Part shown: positions 38,936 through 47,932 of the stretch, one piece after another
Layout of the letters: the number at the start of each line of letters is the position of its first letter
Numbering within the stretch: position 1 is the stretch's first letter
Source of the DNA: Candidatus Dormiibacterota bacterium
GTDB taxonomy: Bacteria > Chloroflexota > Dormibacteria > Aeolococcales > Bog-877
Length of the DNA: 64,000 nucleotides
Reading direction: 5' to 3'
Assembly (NCBI GenBank): GCA_027313505.1
Contig: DAHVDN010000008.1
Location: 1-64,000 of the forward strand
The notes under the pieces: generated by a model
What the model was told of the DNA's origin: nothing
The model's database searches: none
What the model saw: only the letters and a program-made list of their open reading frames with translations
Position numbers and translations under genes: made by a program

Positions 38936-39850
38936 ATGACCCCGGTCGCGCTTCTGACGCTTCCTCCTTTCACCCTCAATCCGCTCTCACTTCTGAACGG
39001 CCTTCTGAGCTCGGCGCTGAGTCAGTTTGTGGCCAGCGCCCGAACCGCCCTCGACTCCGACCTTCAGCGCTACCTGTTCTCGACCCACGATGTGTCAGGA
39101 GCTGGTGGTGGAGAGCAGTTTGTGAACACCCCTGGGCTGGTCTCGCTGAATCACCTGCTGGGCCTAGCTACGGGGGCGTTGCTGGTGGCGATCCTGCTAT
39201 ACAGCGGCTTGCGAACCGTAACCGACGCCGGTGGTGAGAGGCGCCATCAGCTACAGGTGGTGCTGCCTCGGGCGATGGCGGCGCTCGCGCTGGGGGTGTT
39301 CAGCCTGCCCCTCATCCAGCAGCTGATTGACCTAAACAACGCACTCTGTCAGGTGGTGGTGGGAGGGGCCGCGGTGAGCCTCAGCGACCTTCCGTGGAGC
39401 AGCCCCCTGAGCGGGCCAGCGATCGCCTCCGCCTCGAACAACATCTTCCTGCTGCTTTTCGCAGCGGCACTGGTGTTGGCGGTCGTCATTCTCGCGCTGG
39501 CCTATGTGGTTCGCTACACCCTACTTGCGGTGCTCTGCGCCTCGGCACCCCTCGCCGCGGCAGCTTGGATTCTTCCTGAGACAAGAGGATTCGCCCGCCA
39601 GTGGGGGCGGCTTCTAATCGTCTCGCTCTTCATGCAGTTCGTGCAACTCGTGGTCCTGCGAGTCGCGGTGGCGCTGGCCTTCGCCCGTGGGCAGGGGGTC
39701 GGGGGCATGCTGTTCGCCTTCGCCAGCCTGTACCTGATGCTGCGGGTGCCCGGGGCGATGAACGTGGCCGCTCATTACCAGACCAGCGCGGAGTCAGCGG
39801 GTCGTCGCTGGAGTCGTGCCGTACGCAAGCTCGCCGCGACCGAGGTCTGA
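38936..39850 (+). CDS. VirB6/TrbL-like T4SS channel protein (locus B)
   Basis: ~5-6 TM, LALAYVVRYTLLAVLCASAPLAAAAWILPETRGFARQWGRLLIVSLFMQFVQLVVLRVAVAL; ATG 38936 right after pilin-like stop. Confidence 0.75.
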   Translation: MTPVALLTLPPFTLNPLSLLNGLLSSALSQFVASARTALDSDLQRYLFSTHDVSGAGGGEQFVNTPGLVSLNHLLGLATGALLVAILLYSGLRTVTDAGGERRHQLQVVLPRAMAALALGVFSLPLIQQLIDLNNALCQVVVGGAAVSLSDLPWSSPLSGPAIASASNNIFLLLFAAALVLAVVILALAYVVRYTLLAVLCASAPLAAAAWILPETRGFARQWGRLLIVSLFMQFVQLVVLRVAVALAFARGQGVGGMLFAFASLYLMLRVPGAMNVAAHYQTSAESAGRRWSRAVRKLAATEV

Positions 39851-39857
39851 TAACCCC

Positions 39858-40484
39858 TCAGAGGGAGACGTGGGTTTCCTCAAGAGGGGTCCCGAGCGCA
39901 AGCTCCAGCTCGCGGAAGATCGGATGCTGTCTCAGGCTGGGCCGGCAGTCGAGGTCGCCGAAGGTGATCTCCATCCGCCCGACGGCCAGCTTCGGTGTCC
40001 ACTGCAGCTCCAGCACCCGCGCCTTGGCATCACATTGAGGACAGGCCATGGCGAACGGATCCGGGTAGGGGAATCGAAGGGTGAAGAAGTCCAACAATTC
40101 TCCGCATGACCAGCAGGGAGCCAGGTAGCGGGTGACCGGATCCGAGTCGAACCCCTCCGGCCCCGGGTCGGGATAGCAGCGCCAGACTCCCGCCTCCAGC
40201 CGCACCTCCCCTCGCGTTACCGAGGTTGCCATAGGCAGAGCGGCCGGGCCTGCCCTGGTCAGCCACCGAGCGAACTCCGGCCCCGGATGTAGCCCGTCAT
40301 CGCCACCTTCCACGGCCAGGCGGTGAGCCAAGAGCTGTTCTCGAGCGCGGGCCAAACCGCCAGCCGGGGGAAGGAACTGCGGGTCTACCGACAGCAGGTG
40401 GAGCCAACTGCGATGAGGGTGAGGACCTAAGCCATGGTCGGGTCGTAGTCGGCCGGTCACCCGACAATGATGCCACCAGCCCAC
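39858..40484 (-). CDS. Hypothetical protein with zinc-ribbon-like CxxC...CxxC
   Basis: APCWSCGELLDFFTLRFPYPDPFAMACPQCDAKARVLELQW. Confidence 0.62.
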   Translation of the reverse strand: MGWWHHCRVTGRLRPDHGLGPHPHRSWLHLLSVDPQFLPPAGGLARAREQLLAHRLAVEGGDDGLHPGPEFARWLTRAGPAALPMATSVTRGEVRLEAGVWRCYPDPGPEGFDSDPVTRYLAPCWSCGELLDFFTLRFPYPDPFAMACPQCDAKARVLELQWTPKLAVGRMEITFGDLDCRPSLRQHPIFRELELALGTPLEETHVSL

Positions 40485-40516
40485 AGGAGCTGCCCCGAGG
40501 GGACAGCCTCCATCAG

Positions 40517-40894
40517 ATGGGGGGTTGGCAGAGATTCAAGACCGGGCTCGCAGTGGTTGGCGGGTGTGCAGCCCTCTCGGTGCTGCTGCCCCCGCTTGGC
40601 GCCCTATTCAACGCTGTCGGCTCAGTCACACTACTCGCTCTGGCCGCCTACGCGGCTTTCAGGGGCTGGGCGTTCATGGAGTCGGTGGTCGAGGCCTCAA
40701 GACGGCCCACGACCGTCAGGAGGAATCTCAAAGGGGCGCCGGAGAGGCCGGTCACCCGCAACCAGGAAATAGAGCGGAGCGACCATCCGTCGCAGGGGGC
40801 CGAGCTCTCGGCCGATCAAAGAAGTCGCCGCCTGAAGGTCTGGCCGGAAACGGAGCGCCATAGCCGCTTGGGCCTCCCGTTCAGAGGCCGGTGA
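40517..40894 (+). CDS. Small membrane protein, hypothetical
   Basis: TGLAVVGGCAALSVLLPPLGALFNAVGSVTLLALAAYAAFRGW hydrophobic; charged C-tail. Confidence 0.48.
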   Translation: MGGWQRFKTGLAVVGGCAALSVLLPPLGALFNAVGSVTLLALAAYAAFRGWAFMESVVEASRRPTTVRRNLKGAPERPVTRNQEIERSDHPSQGAELSADQRSRRLKVWPETERHSRLGLPFRGR

Positions 40895-41654
40895 GCCGTT
40901 TGGCCAGCTGCACGTAGACCCTCTCGACCAACGCCACCGGGTCGTTCGAGGGCCCCCATTCCGCCAGCGCAACTCCAGCACGGGAAGCGAGCGCGCCAAG
41001 CAGCTCTGTGGCCACGCGTGCCCTCCGATCGGGGGTCAAGCCCCCTCGGCTCAAAAACTCCTGGACCAGCTCCAACTCGAATCTTCCGCAGCGCTCCAGC
41101 GCCGGCAGCGGCGGACCGGAGTCCGCTGTCAAGGTCGGTGAAACCCGGGGCGGTGGTTCGGTGGGTAACCGACGAAGCCCGTGATCGTGGACGACCACCG
41201 TGCCCGCTGCCAGGTCGCCCAGGCGGCGAGGTTGTGTTCCGGCGAACATCGAGACGACCCCGATTCCATAAAGGAGGGGGAGGAAGTCAACGATCCTGAC
41301 AAGGTTGCGGACCAGCGAGTCGGACAGCCCGACCGGGACACCGTCTAGGTCCACCACCCTCAGTCCGAAGATCAACTTGCCCAGCGACCGGCCCCCGGTC
41401 GCCATCTCGAAGGCGACGTAATAGAGCACGGGGACGACCGAGGCCACGACCACAACGGCAATCACCGCCGGACCGAGCGCCTTGGCTGTGACGGAGACCA
41501 AAGAGAGGGCCAGGGCACCAAAGACCATCGCGAGGATGATGATTATGGCGATGAGTGAGTCCACCAGCGCCGCCAAACCGCGGGACCCGATCCCCGCAAC
41601 CTGCTGGGAGAGCACGACGCTCTCCGGCGTTCGATACCCGAATCCGTCCGTCAT
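40881..41654 (-). CDS. RDD-family membrane protein
   Basis: GIGSRGLAALVDSLIAIIIILA..., GGRSLGKLIFGLRVVDLDG, RRLGDLAAGTVVV. Confidence 0.9.
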   Translation of the reverse strand: MTDGFGYRTPESVVLSQQVAGIGSRGLAALVDSLIAIIIILAMVFGALALSLVSVTAKALGPAVIAVVVVASVVPVLYYVAFEMATGGRSLGKLIFGLRVVDLDGVPVGLSDSLVRNLVRIVDFLPLLYGIGVVSMFAGTQPRRLGDLAAGTVVVHDHGLRRLPTEPPPRVSPTLTADSGPPLPALERCGRFELELVQEFLSRGGLTPDRRARVATELLGALASRAGVALAEWGPSNDPVALVERVYVQLAKRLTGL

Positions 41655-41720
41655 GGCTCAGCGGAATGGTAGCTCCCCAACGGGTGAGGCCCTCCTCAGG
41701 GCGGGGTCCGGCGAGTTCAG

Positions 41721-42731
41721 GTGAAGCCGCTAGATCAGTTTGTGGCAGAGCGCCAGCCGAGCTGGAACGAGCTGGTTGATCTGTCCCGGAAGGTCAGAGG
41801 GCACAAGATAAGGCGAGCCGCATCTGGGGAGGTGGATCGGCTGGCCGCCTTGCTTCGTCAGACTAGCGGAGATCTGGCCGCCGCTCGACGGGACTATCCC
41901 GGGTCTGGCGTGGTCGAGTACCTGCAGGCCACCTTGGCAGCAGCCCAGTCACTTCTCTACCGAGGCAGTTCGCCAGGAATCGCGGGGTTGCCAGGGTTCC
42001 TCGCGGTCGGAGTACCGCGTCGATTCCGCGAGTTTGGACCGTACATAGCCTTCGCCGGACTCTGTCTCGCGTGCGGGACCGCAGCCGGGTGGGCGGCCAT
42101 CGCTCTCCGGCCCAATCTGGTTGGGCTGCTGCCCAACGGCTATGAGGCGAGTCTCGCCGCCCACCATCTCGGCAACTCGATAGCGCTCAGCGGCCAGTTC
42201 AGCTCCCAACTCTCCGCCTTCATCATTCAAAACAACATCCGCGTAGCTGCGCTCGCCTGCGTGTTGGGGATCTTCCTCGGCGTGCCGACGGTGGCGCTCC
42301 TTCTGACCAACGGATTCCAGCTCGGAGTGTTGGCCAGCGCCAGCCACTCGGCCGGGTTGGACCTGCAATTCTGGGCGCTGATCGTCCCGCACGGAGTGAT
42401 AGAGCTCACCGTGATCTGCACAGCGGCCGGCGCGGGGCTGAGGCTGGGCGATGCAGTCCTGCGCCCTGGCCTGCTGACCATAGGGGCGTCGCTCACTGCC
42501 GCCGCCCGACCCGCGGTCGAGCTTGCACTTGGAGCCGCCTGCCTACTGATCGTCGCCGGCTTGATCGAGGGGTTCGTCACCCCGTCGACACTGCCCGACC
42601 CATTGAAGCTGCTGGTGGGGCTGGGGACCGGAGTTGCGCTCTACTCCTGGCTCCTTTTGGCAGGTCGGCCCGCGCCCCACAAGCTCCAGGGGCCGACCCG
42701 GCTGAAGGGCTCCCTTTTTGACGACTGGTAG
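41721..42731 (+). CDS. SpoIIM-family (stage II sporulation protein M) membrane protein
   Basis: FVAERQPSWNELVDLSRKVRG..., IQNNIRVAALACVLGIFLGVPTVALLLTNGFQLGV, PHGVIELTVICTAAGAGLRLG. Confidence 0.92.
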   Translation: MKPLDQFVAERQPSWNELVDLSRKVRGHKIRRAASGEVDRLAALLRQTSGDLAAARRDYPGSGVVEYLQATLAAAQSLLYRGSSPGIAGLPGFLAVGVPRRFREFGPYIAFAGLCLACGTAAGWAAIALRPNLVGLLPNGYEASLAAHHLGNSIALSGQFSSQLSAFIIQNNIRVAALACVLGIFLGVPTVALLLTNGFQLGVLASASHSAGLDLQFWALIVPHGVIELTVICTAAGAGLRLGDAVLRPGLLTIGASLTAAARPAVELALGAACLLIVAGLIEGFVTPSTLPDPLKLLVGLGTGVALYSWLLLAGRPAPHKLQGPTRLKGSLFDDW

Positions 42732-42740
42732 GATCAGGTC

Positions 42741-43655
42741 ATGGAGGTGGTGAAGATCACACCTCGGGGCTACTGCCACGGGGTGGTTGAGGCGATCCGA
42801 GCGCTTCGCATCGCCTCGGAGGAACATCCCGGCGAGCCCGTTGCGATGTTGGGTTACCTGGTGCACAACGAACACGTGACCCGCGAGTTCTTTGATCGGG
42901 GCGTCCGCTTGGTGGATGCCCCCTCCCGGCTCGCGGCGCTGGACATGGTCGATAGCGGCACGGTGGTCCTGACAGCGCACGGAGTATCGCCCGAGGTGAA
43001 GCAGCGGGCTCACGACAAGGGCCTCAACGTGGTGGATGCGACCTGCACAGATGTGATCCGCACCCACGACCTGGTCCGACGGCTGAGCTCCGAGGGCTAC
43101 GACATCGTGTACATCGGGCGTTCTGGGCATCCGGAGCCGGAAGGGGTGCTGGGCGAGGCGCCCACCAAACTGCATCTGGTCGAGACCGTGGACGACGTGG
43201 ACCTGCTCGAGATCACCAATGAGCGGCTGGCGGTAACCACCCAGACCACCTTGTCCGTGTGGGATACCAAGGCGATCATCGAGAGGCTGCGCGAGCGGTT
43301 CCCCCACATCGAGGTCCACAACGAGATCTGCAACGCGACCCAGGAGCGCCAGCAGGCTGCGGTGGAGACCGCGGCCTCGTGCGATGTGGTGGTGGTCGTG
43401 GGCAGCTCAAGGAGCAGCAACACCCTCCGCCTGGTCCAGGTGGTAAAGGAGCTGGCCCACCGGCCGGCGTACCTGGTAGACACCGCCGCGGACCTCCAGA
43501 CGGAGTGGTTTCGCGGGGTCGACCGGGTTGGCGTCACTTCCGGGGCCTCCACACCGTCACAGATCACCCGGCAGGTGATTCAGACGCTGGAACTCATGGA
43601 GCCGGACCAACTTGTCACAGCAACCCCCGACCCTTCAGTTCGAGGTAGCGATTGA
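42741..43655 (+). CDS. ispH: 4-hydroxy-3-methylbut-2-enyl diphosphate reductase
   Basis: PRGYCHGVVEAIR, VHNEHVTREF, AHGVSPEVKQRA, DATCTDVIRTH, GHPEPEGVLGE, SSRSSNTLRL, GASTPSQITRQVI. Confidence 0.97.
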   Translation: MEVVKITPRGYCHGVVEAIRALRIASEEHPGEPVAMLGYLVHNEHVTREFFDRGVRLVDAPSRLAALDMVDSGTVVLTAHGVSPEVKQRAHDKGLNVVDATCTDVIRTHDLVRRLSSEGYDIVYIGRSGHPEPEGVLGEAPTKLHLVETVDDVDLLEITNERLAVTTQTTLSVWDTKAIIERLRERFPHIEVHNEICNATQERQQAAVETAASCDVVVVVGSSRSSNTLRLVQVVKELAHRPAYLVDTAADLQTEWFRGVDRVGVTSGASTPSQITRQVIQTLELMEPDQLVTATPDPSVRGSD

Positions 43656-44919
43656 GCACGCTCGGACTGATCCCCTCAGGGCCACTGTCCACGGTAAGTA
43701 CGCCGAGTCGTCTCAGGTTCTGAAGCGCTCGCTCGCGCTCCTCAAGAACCGACAGCGCGGCTGCACGGCGGTACATCGAAAGATCATCCACGGGTCGTAG
43801 AACACTGGCGGCCTTGAGGGCGGAGTCCTGCTGAGTGACCACGAGAGGCAGGTGCCTGGGCCGAAGTGCGGCCGCGGCACTAGCTACCTGCTGAGCGACT
43901 CTTGAATCGCTGAGGTCGGTGAAGATGACCACCAGCGCACGTGGACCCTGGCGCCTTCGGAGCTGGGTGACAACAAGCTCCCAATCAGGGTCCACCAGCT
44001 CGGGGTGGAGGGAGTAGAGCCCGTCGAGAAGACGCGGATAGTGGCTGCGGCCGGCCCTCATGGCGATTGAAGCGGTGAGATCCCCCGCCACCGCCAGGGC
44101 GCCGACGCGGTCACCGCGAAAGAGTGCGACCCACGCCAGGAGCAGGGCGGCGCTCATTGCCGCATCCAGTTTCGTGATCTCCTCAGAGCCGCCCGCCATC
44201 AGGCGACCACAGTCGAGTACCAGCCAGACGGGCCGAGACCTCTCGGGCTCGCGCTCAGAAGTCATCGGCCGGACCATTCGAGCGGTTGCCGGCCAGTTGA
44301 TCTGCCTGACGTCATCACCGTGGATGTAGTCCCGCACCCCGGCAAACTCGGTTCCCTCTCCGAAGCGACGCCAGCTCCTGACTCCCATCTCTTGGAGCGC
44401 CCCCCGGCGGACCAGGCCCTCCCACCTGCCGATCGCGGCCAGCGCCGGATAGACGGGAATGTCCTCCTCCGCCGCTACCGCCGAAGCCCTCTTCCAAAGT
44501 CGAAAGGGTCCCTCGGCTCTCACCACGATTCGGCCGAACCGGTGCCGGCCGCGAGTCCTCGGACGAGCCCGGTATGACACCGTGTTCTGCACTCCGGTTT
44601 CGAGGCTGACGACTTGAATGACGGGATGGCAGAGAATATCGGGAGGTGTTTCGTCGCGCACCTCCACCCGGCTGGGCCGCCGCAGTCGGGCTCGGAGCTG
44701 AATGCGAACCTGGTTCTCCGCGCCGAGGGCCAACGCTGGTGAATGGATGCGGTGGACATCCCAGTCGACCGGCCCGGGAGCCAGCCACCAGTCAGCCAAA
44801 CACAGGCCCGCAAAGACCGCGAGGAACGCCAGGCCGATCTGGAAGAGTGGCCCGAACGCCGAACCGGCGAGCACCACTCCGAGACAGGCCATTCCGACCC
44901 AGAGGGCTCGAGTGGTCAA
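43615..44919 (-). CDS. DUF58-domain protein
   Basis: GTEFAGVRDYIHGDDVRQINWPATARM; vWA-like LVLDCGRLM. Confidence 0.93.
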   Translation of the reverse strand: MTTRALWVGMACLGVVLAGSAFGPLFQIGLAFLAVFAGLCLADWWLAPGPVDWDVHRIHSPALALGAENQVRIQLRARLRRPSRVEVRDETPPDILCHPVIQVVSLETGVQNTVSYRARPRTRGRHRFGRIVVRAEGPFRLWKRASAVAAEEDIPVYPALAAIGRWEGLVRRGALQEMGVRSWRRFGEGTEFAGVRDYIHGDDVRQINWPATARMVRPMTSEREPERSRPVWLVLDCGRLMAGGSEEITKLDAAMSAALLLAWVALFRGDRVGALAVAGDLTASIAMRAGRSHYPRLLDGLYSLHPELVDPDWELVVTQLRRRQGPRALVVIFTDLSDSRVAQQVASAAAALRPRHLPLVVTQQDSALKAASVLRPVDDLSMYRRAAALSVLEERERALQNLRRLGVLTVDSGPEGISPSVLNRYLELKGRGLL

Positions 44920-44928
44920 GCCGCGGCC

Positions 44929-45879
44929 CTACCTGGGTACCGCGACCCGGGCCAGGATCCGCTCGATGACCTCCCGCTCCCCGATCCCCTGCATCTCCGC
45001 CTCCGGTCTCCTCTGAACCCGGTGGCGCAGCACCGGCACGCCGAGCTCCTTGACATCGTCGGGTTCAGCGTAGTCCCGACCCAGAGAGGCTGCTCTGGCC
45101 TTCGAGAGATGCACCAGGGCCACCGTGGCCCGTGAGCTCGCACCGACGGAAAGCTCTGGGGCCATTCGTGTCGCCTGCACGACCTCAGTGATGTAGGAGA
45201 CCACCTCGTCCGACAGGACGACCCTGGAGACCTCTGCTCGCAGCTCGAGAAGCGAGCTGGCCGTTATCAGCGGCCCACCCAACCGCTGGTCCGGCGCGTG
45301 GGCGTCGAAGCCCGCATCGACCATTCGCGCGAGCCGGGACTCTCCCTCGGGGCCAAGGTATTCAACCTCGAGCTTCATCAGGAATCGGTCAAGCTCAGCT
45401 TCGGGGAGGGGGAAGGTGCCCTCCAGTTCGATTGGGTTCTGGGTCGCCAGGACGGTGAAGCGACCCCCGAGCGGGCGAGACTGGCCATCTAGCGTCACCT
45501 GCCGCTCCTCCATGGCCTCAAGCAGGGCTGCCTGGGTCTTGGCCGGGCTGCGGTTGACCTCATCCGCCAGCAGAAGGTCGGTGAAGACCGGACCTGGCCT
45601 GACCTCGAAGTCTCCCCGCATCTGGTTGTAAATCACAGTCCCCACGATGTCTGCGGGAAGAAGATCCGGGGTGAACTGGACCCTCCCGAAGCGGGCGTCG
45701 GTCAGCCGGGCCAGGGTCTTCGCCAACAGCGTCTTGGCGGTGCCGGGGAATCCCTCCAGAAGGACGTGCCCCCCCACGATCATGGCGAGCAGGCAGAGCT
45801 CGAGGTTCTCGGTCGGTCCAACCAACACTTTAGCTGCCGCCTCGAGAACCTCCCGCCTCGTTTCGAACAACGTGGTCAT
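44929..45879 (-). CDS. MoxR-family AAA+ ATPase
   Basis: [82 protein letters not shown]. Confidence 0.96.
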   Translation of the reverse strand: [316 protein letters not shown]

Positions 45880-47027
45880 CTCACCTGTACCTCCTCGGGG
45901 CCGGGGTCGGCACCTTGGAACTCCCGTTCGAGCTGATCTGCCTCCTGAGCCAAGGACATAAGTCTGCCTGGTGCATCTGACCCTCCAACAGCCAGTTCAA
46001 GTTTTTTACAGATGGCCTCAAAGCGGGACTGCAGACTGGCTGGTGCGAGTTCGCGAGATGGCCCGTGGAGTTGGAGGGCGCCAGCGGTGGCGCGGAGCTG
46101 CTGGAGGTATCGAGCCGCAACCGCTCTTCGGTCCCGGGCCCGCTCGTACAGCTGCGCCAAGGCGTCCAAGTGATCGGTCGTGCTGCGCACCGAAACCAAC
46201 GCCCTCGGTGGTAGAGGGGCGCCCAGCCGGCGACCACTGGTGAGGAGGAAGGTGAGCAAGAGAACGGTGCAGAGAGCAGTGACCAGCCCCAGTGGGGTCC
46301 CGAGCAGGAGCGCCGCAGCCCCGTCACCGAGGGTGTACCCATGGTGGATCTCGTCGAACAGGATCGGCCGTCCGGCGACCAGACCGAGAGCGGACACCGC
46401 GAACTCCGCGTTCTGCTGCTCCCGGAGATCGGTGTTCGAGACCGGAGCGCCGGAGTTGAGCACCACCGCCGTACCGAGGCCGACCCTCTCCACCAGCGCC
46501 ACCGGCCGGGTCGCCGACCCCAGAAGCGGAAGCGCCTGTGGACCGGCGGGCGAGAGAGACGGACCAGAACCGAACTGAACCGTCAAAAGGGTGGACCCGC
46601 GAAGGGGATGGAGCTCTCTGGATACCCCAGCCGGTGCCGCACGACCGGCGGTGACCTGGAGGGAGGCCAGGACCGGAGCATCTACGGATCTACTTCCCAG
46701 CGCATAGACCAAAGTGCCGCCGGCTTCGAGAAAGCGCCGGATTTGACGCAGCTGCAACTTGCTGAAGGGTGTCGTGGGAGACACCTCGACCAGTGTGCCG
46801 CCCGGGCTCAGCGCTGCACCGAAGCCGCTTCCGGTTAGTCGCTCTGCGTTGGCCCCAAGCCGCGCTGCCAGTTGAAAGAGCGCCCAGGTCCCGGCACGGC
46901 CGGTGGCGTAGCTCGAAGGATCACCGTTGTCAGGGGCGGGGGCGGGGGCCAAGGCGACAGTCAGCCCACAGCCCAGCAGAACCACCCCCATCGGGAGGGC
47001 CCACGCTCGCCAGCGGAGCCACCTCAT
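45876..47027 (-). CDS. DUF4350-domain protein
   Basis: PSSYATGRAGTWALFQLAARLGANAERL..., FDEIHHGY; in MoxR/DUF58 cluster. Confidence 0.83.
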   Translation of the reverse strand: MRWLRWRAWALPMGVVLLGCGLTVALAPAPAPDNGDPSSYATGRAGTWALFQLAARLGANAERLTGSGFGAALSPGGTLVEVSPTTPFSKLQLRQIRRFLEAGGTLVYALGSRSVDAPVLASLQVTAGRAAPAGVSRELHPLRGSTLLTVQFGSGPSLSPAGPQALPLLGSATRPVALVERVGLGTAVVLNSGAPVSNTDLREQQNAEFAVSALGLVAGRPILFDEIHHGYTLGDGAAALLLGTPLGLVTALCTVLLLTFLLTSGRRLGAPLPPRALVSVRSTTDHLDALAQLYERARDRRAVAARYLQQLRATAGALQLHGPSRELAPASLQSRFEAICKKLELAVGGSDAPGRLMSLAQEADQLEREFQGADPGPEEVQVR

Positions 47028-47932
47028 CGGCCCGTGAGCCCGGCCGCTGCCCTGCAGGCGGCGGTGAACCGGGTGCAGCCCTCGTCCACCAGTTCCCGAC
47101 CTCCGTAGACGACCGCGTTGAACTGACTTACCAGGGGCTGCAGTTGAGGCTCGAGGTCGGACACCTTGCGCGCTGCCCGCAACAAATCGGTGTTGGTCCA
47201 GCTTGGTTCAACTTCCAAGACCCGACGATTGGTCACACTCAGCAGCAGAGCCTGGAACGACAGCCGCACCGCGTCGCGGAATCGACCCTCTTCGCGGAGG
47301 GCCTCTGCCCGTGCGAAAAGGTGCTCAGGGCGCACCGCTGCTCCGGGCGCAGGGGCTCCAGTTGGAGCCGGAGTCGGCCGAACCAACACCCGCCGAGTTC
47401 GGTGCAACGTCACGGCCAGCGCGGCCGCCCCGATGAGCAGCAGCCCCAGCCCGATGACGATCCAGACTCTGGTCCCCACCAGGCTGAACAGCGCCGCCAG
47501 GAGCTGCTGGACATCGGTCGCAAGAGCTGACAGGAGAGACTGTCCCGGCGGAGTCCGACGGCTGAGCGCTGCAAGGTCAGGGCTCTGATAGATAGAACGA
47601 ACCGTCGACCGAATCGTCTGGCTGGTGGGCGCTCTGCGAACGGGAGCAAAGGCGGAGACCAGCCACGACAAATCGGCCCCGGCCTGTGTCAGCTGACCCC
47701 TCTTCAGTTCTCCGCTGACAACCGTGGCGACTGGAACCGCGCTGGCCACTCCGAGCAGGTCACGCTCCGCGAGACCCGGTCCACCGGCCACCAGGGCGCT
47801 TCGAGCCGCGCCGACCACCGAGATCAGATTGGCAGGGTTGGCGCCTGCGGCGGCCGATACCTGGGAAGTTAGCAGCCATGGCCCGATCAGGAGGATGAGA
47901 AAAAGGCGGCTCCGTCTGCCGCGGCAGATCAA
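47024..47932 (-). CDS. DUF4129-domain membrane protein
   Basis: LFARAEALREEGRFRDAVRLSFQALLLSVTNRRVLEVEPSWTNTDLLR; cluster context. Confidence 0.76.
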   Translation of the reverse strand: MICRGRRSRLFLILLIGPWLLTSQVSAAAGANPANLISVVGAARSALVAGGPGLAERDLLGVASAVPVATVVSGELKRGQLTQAGADLSWLVSAFAPVRRAPTSQTIRSTVRSIYQSPDLAALSRRTPPGQSLLSALATDVQQLLAALFSLVGTRVWIVIGLGLLLIGAAALAVTLHRTRRVLVRPTPAPTGAPAPGAAVRPEHLFARAEALREEGRFRDAVRLSFQALLLSVTNRRVLEVEPSWTNTDLLRAARKVSDLEPQLQPLVSQFNAVVYGGRELVDEGCTRFTAACRAAAGLTGR

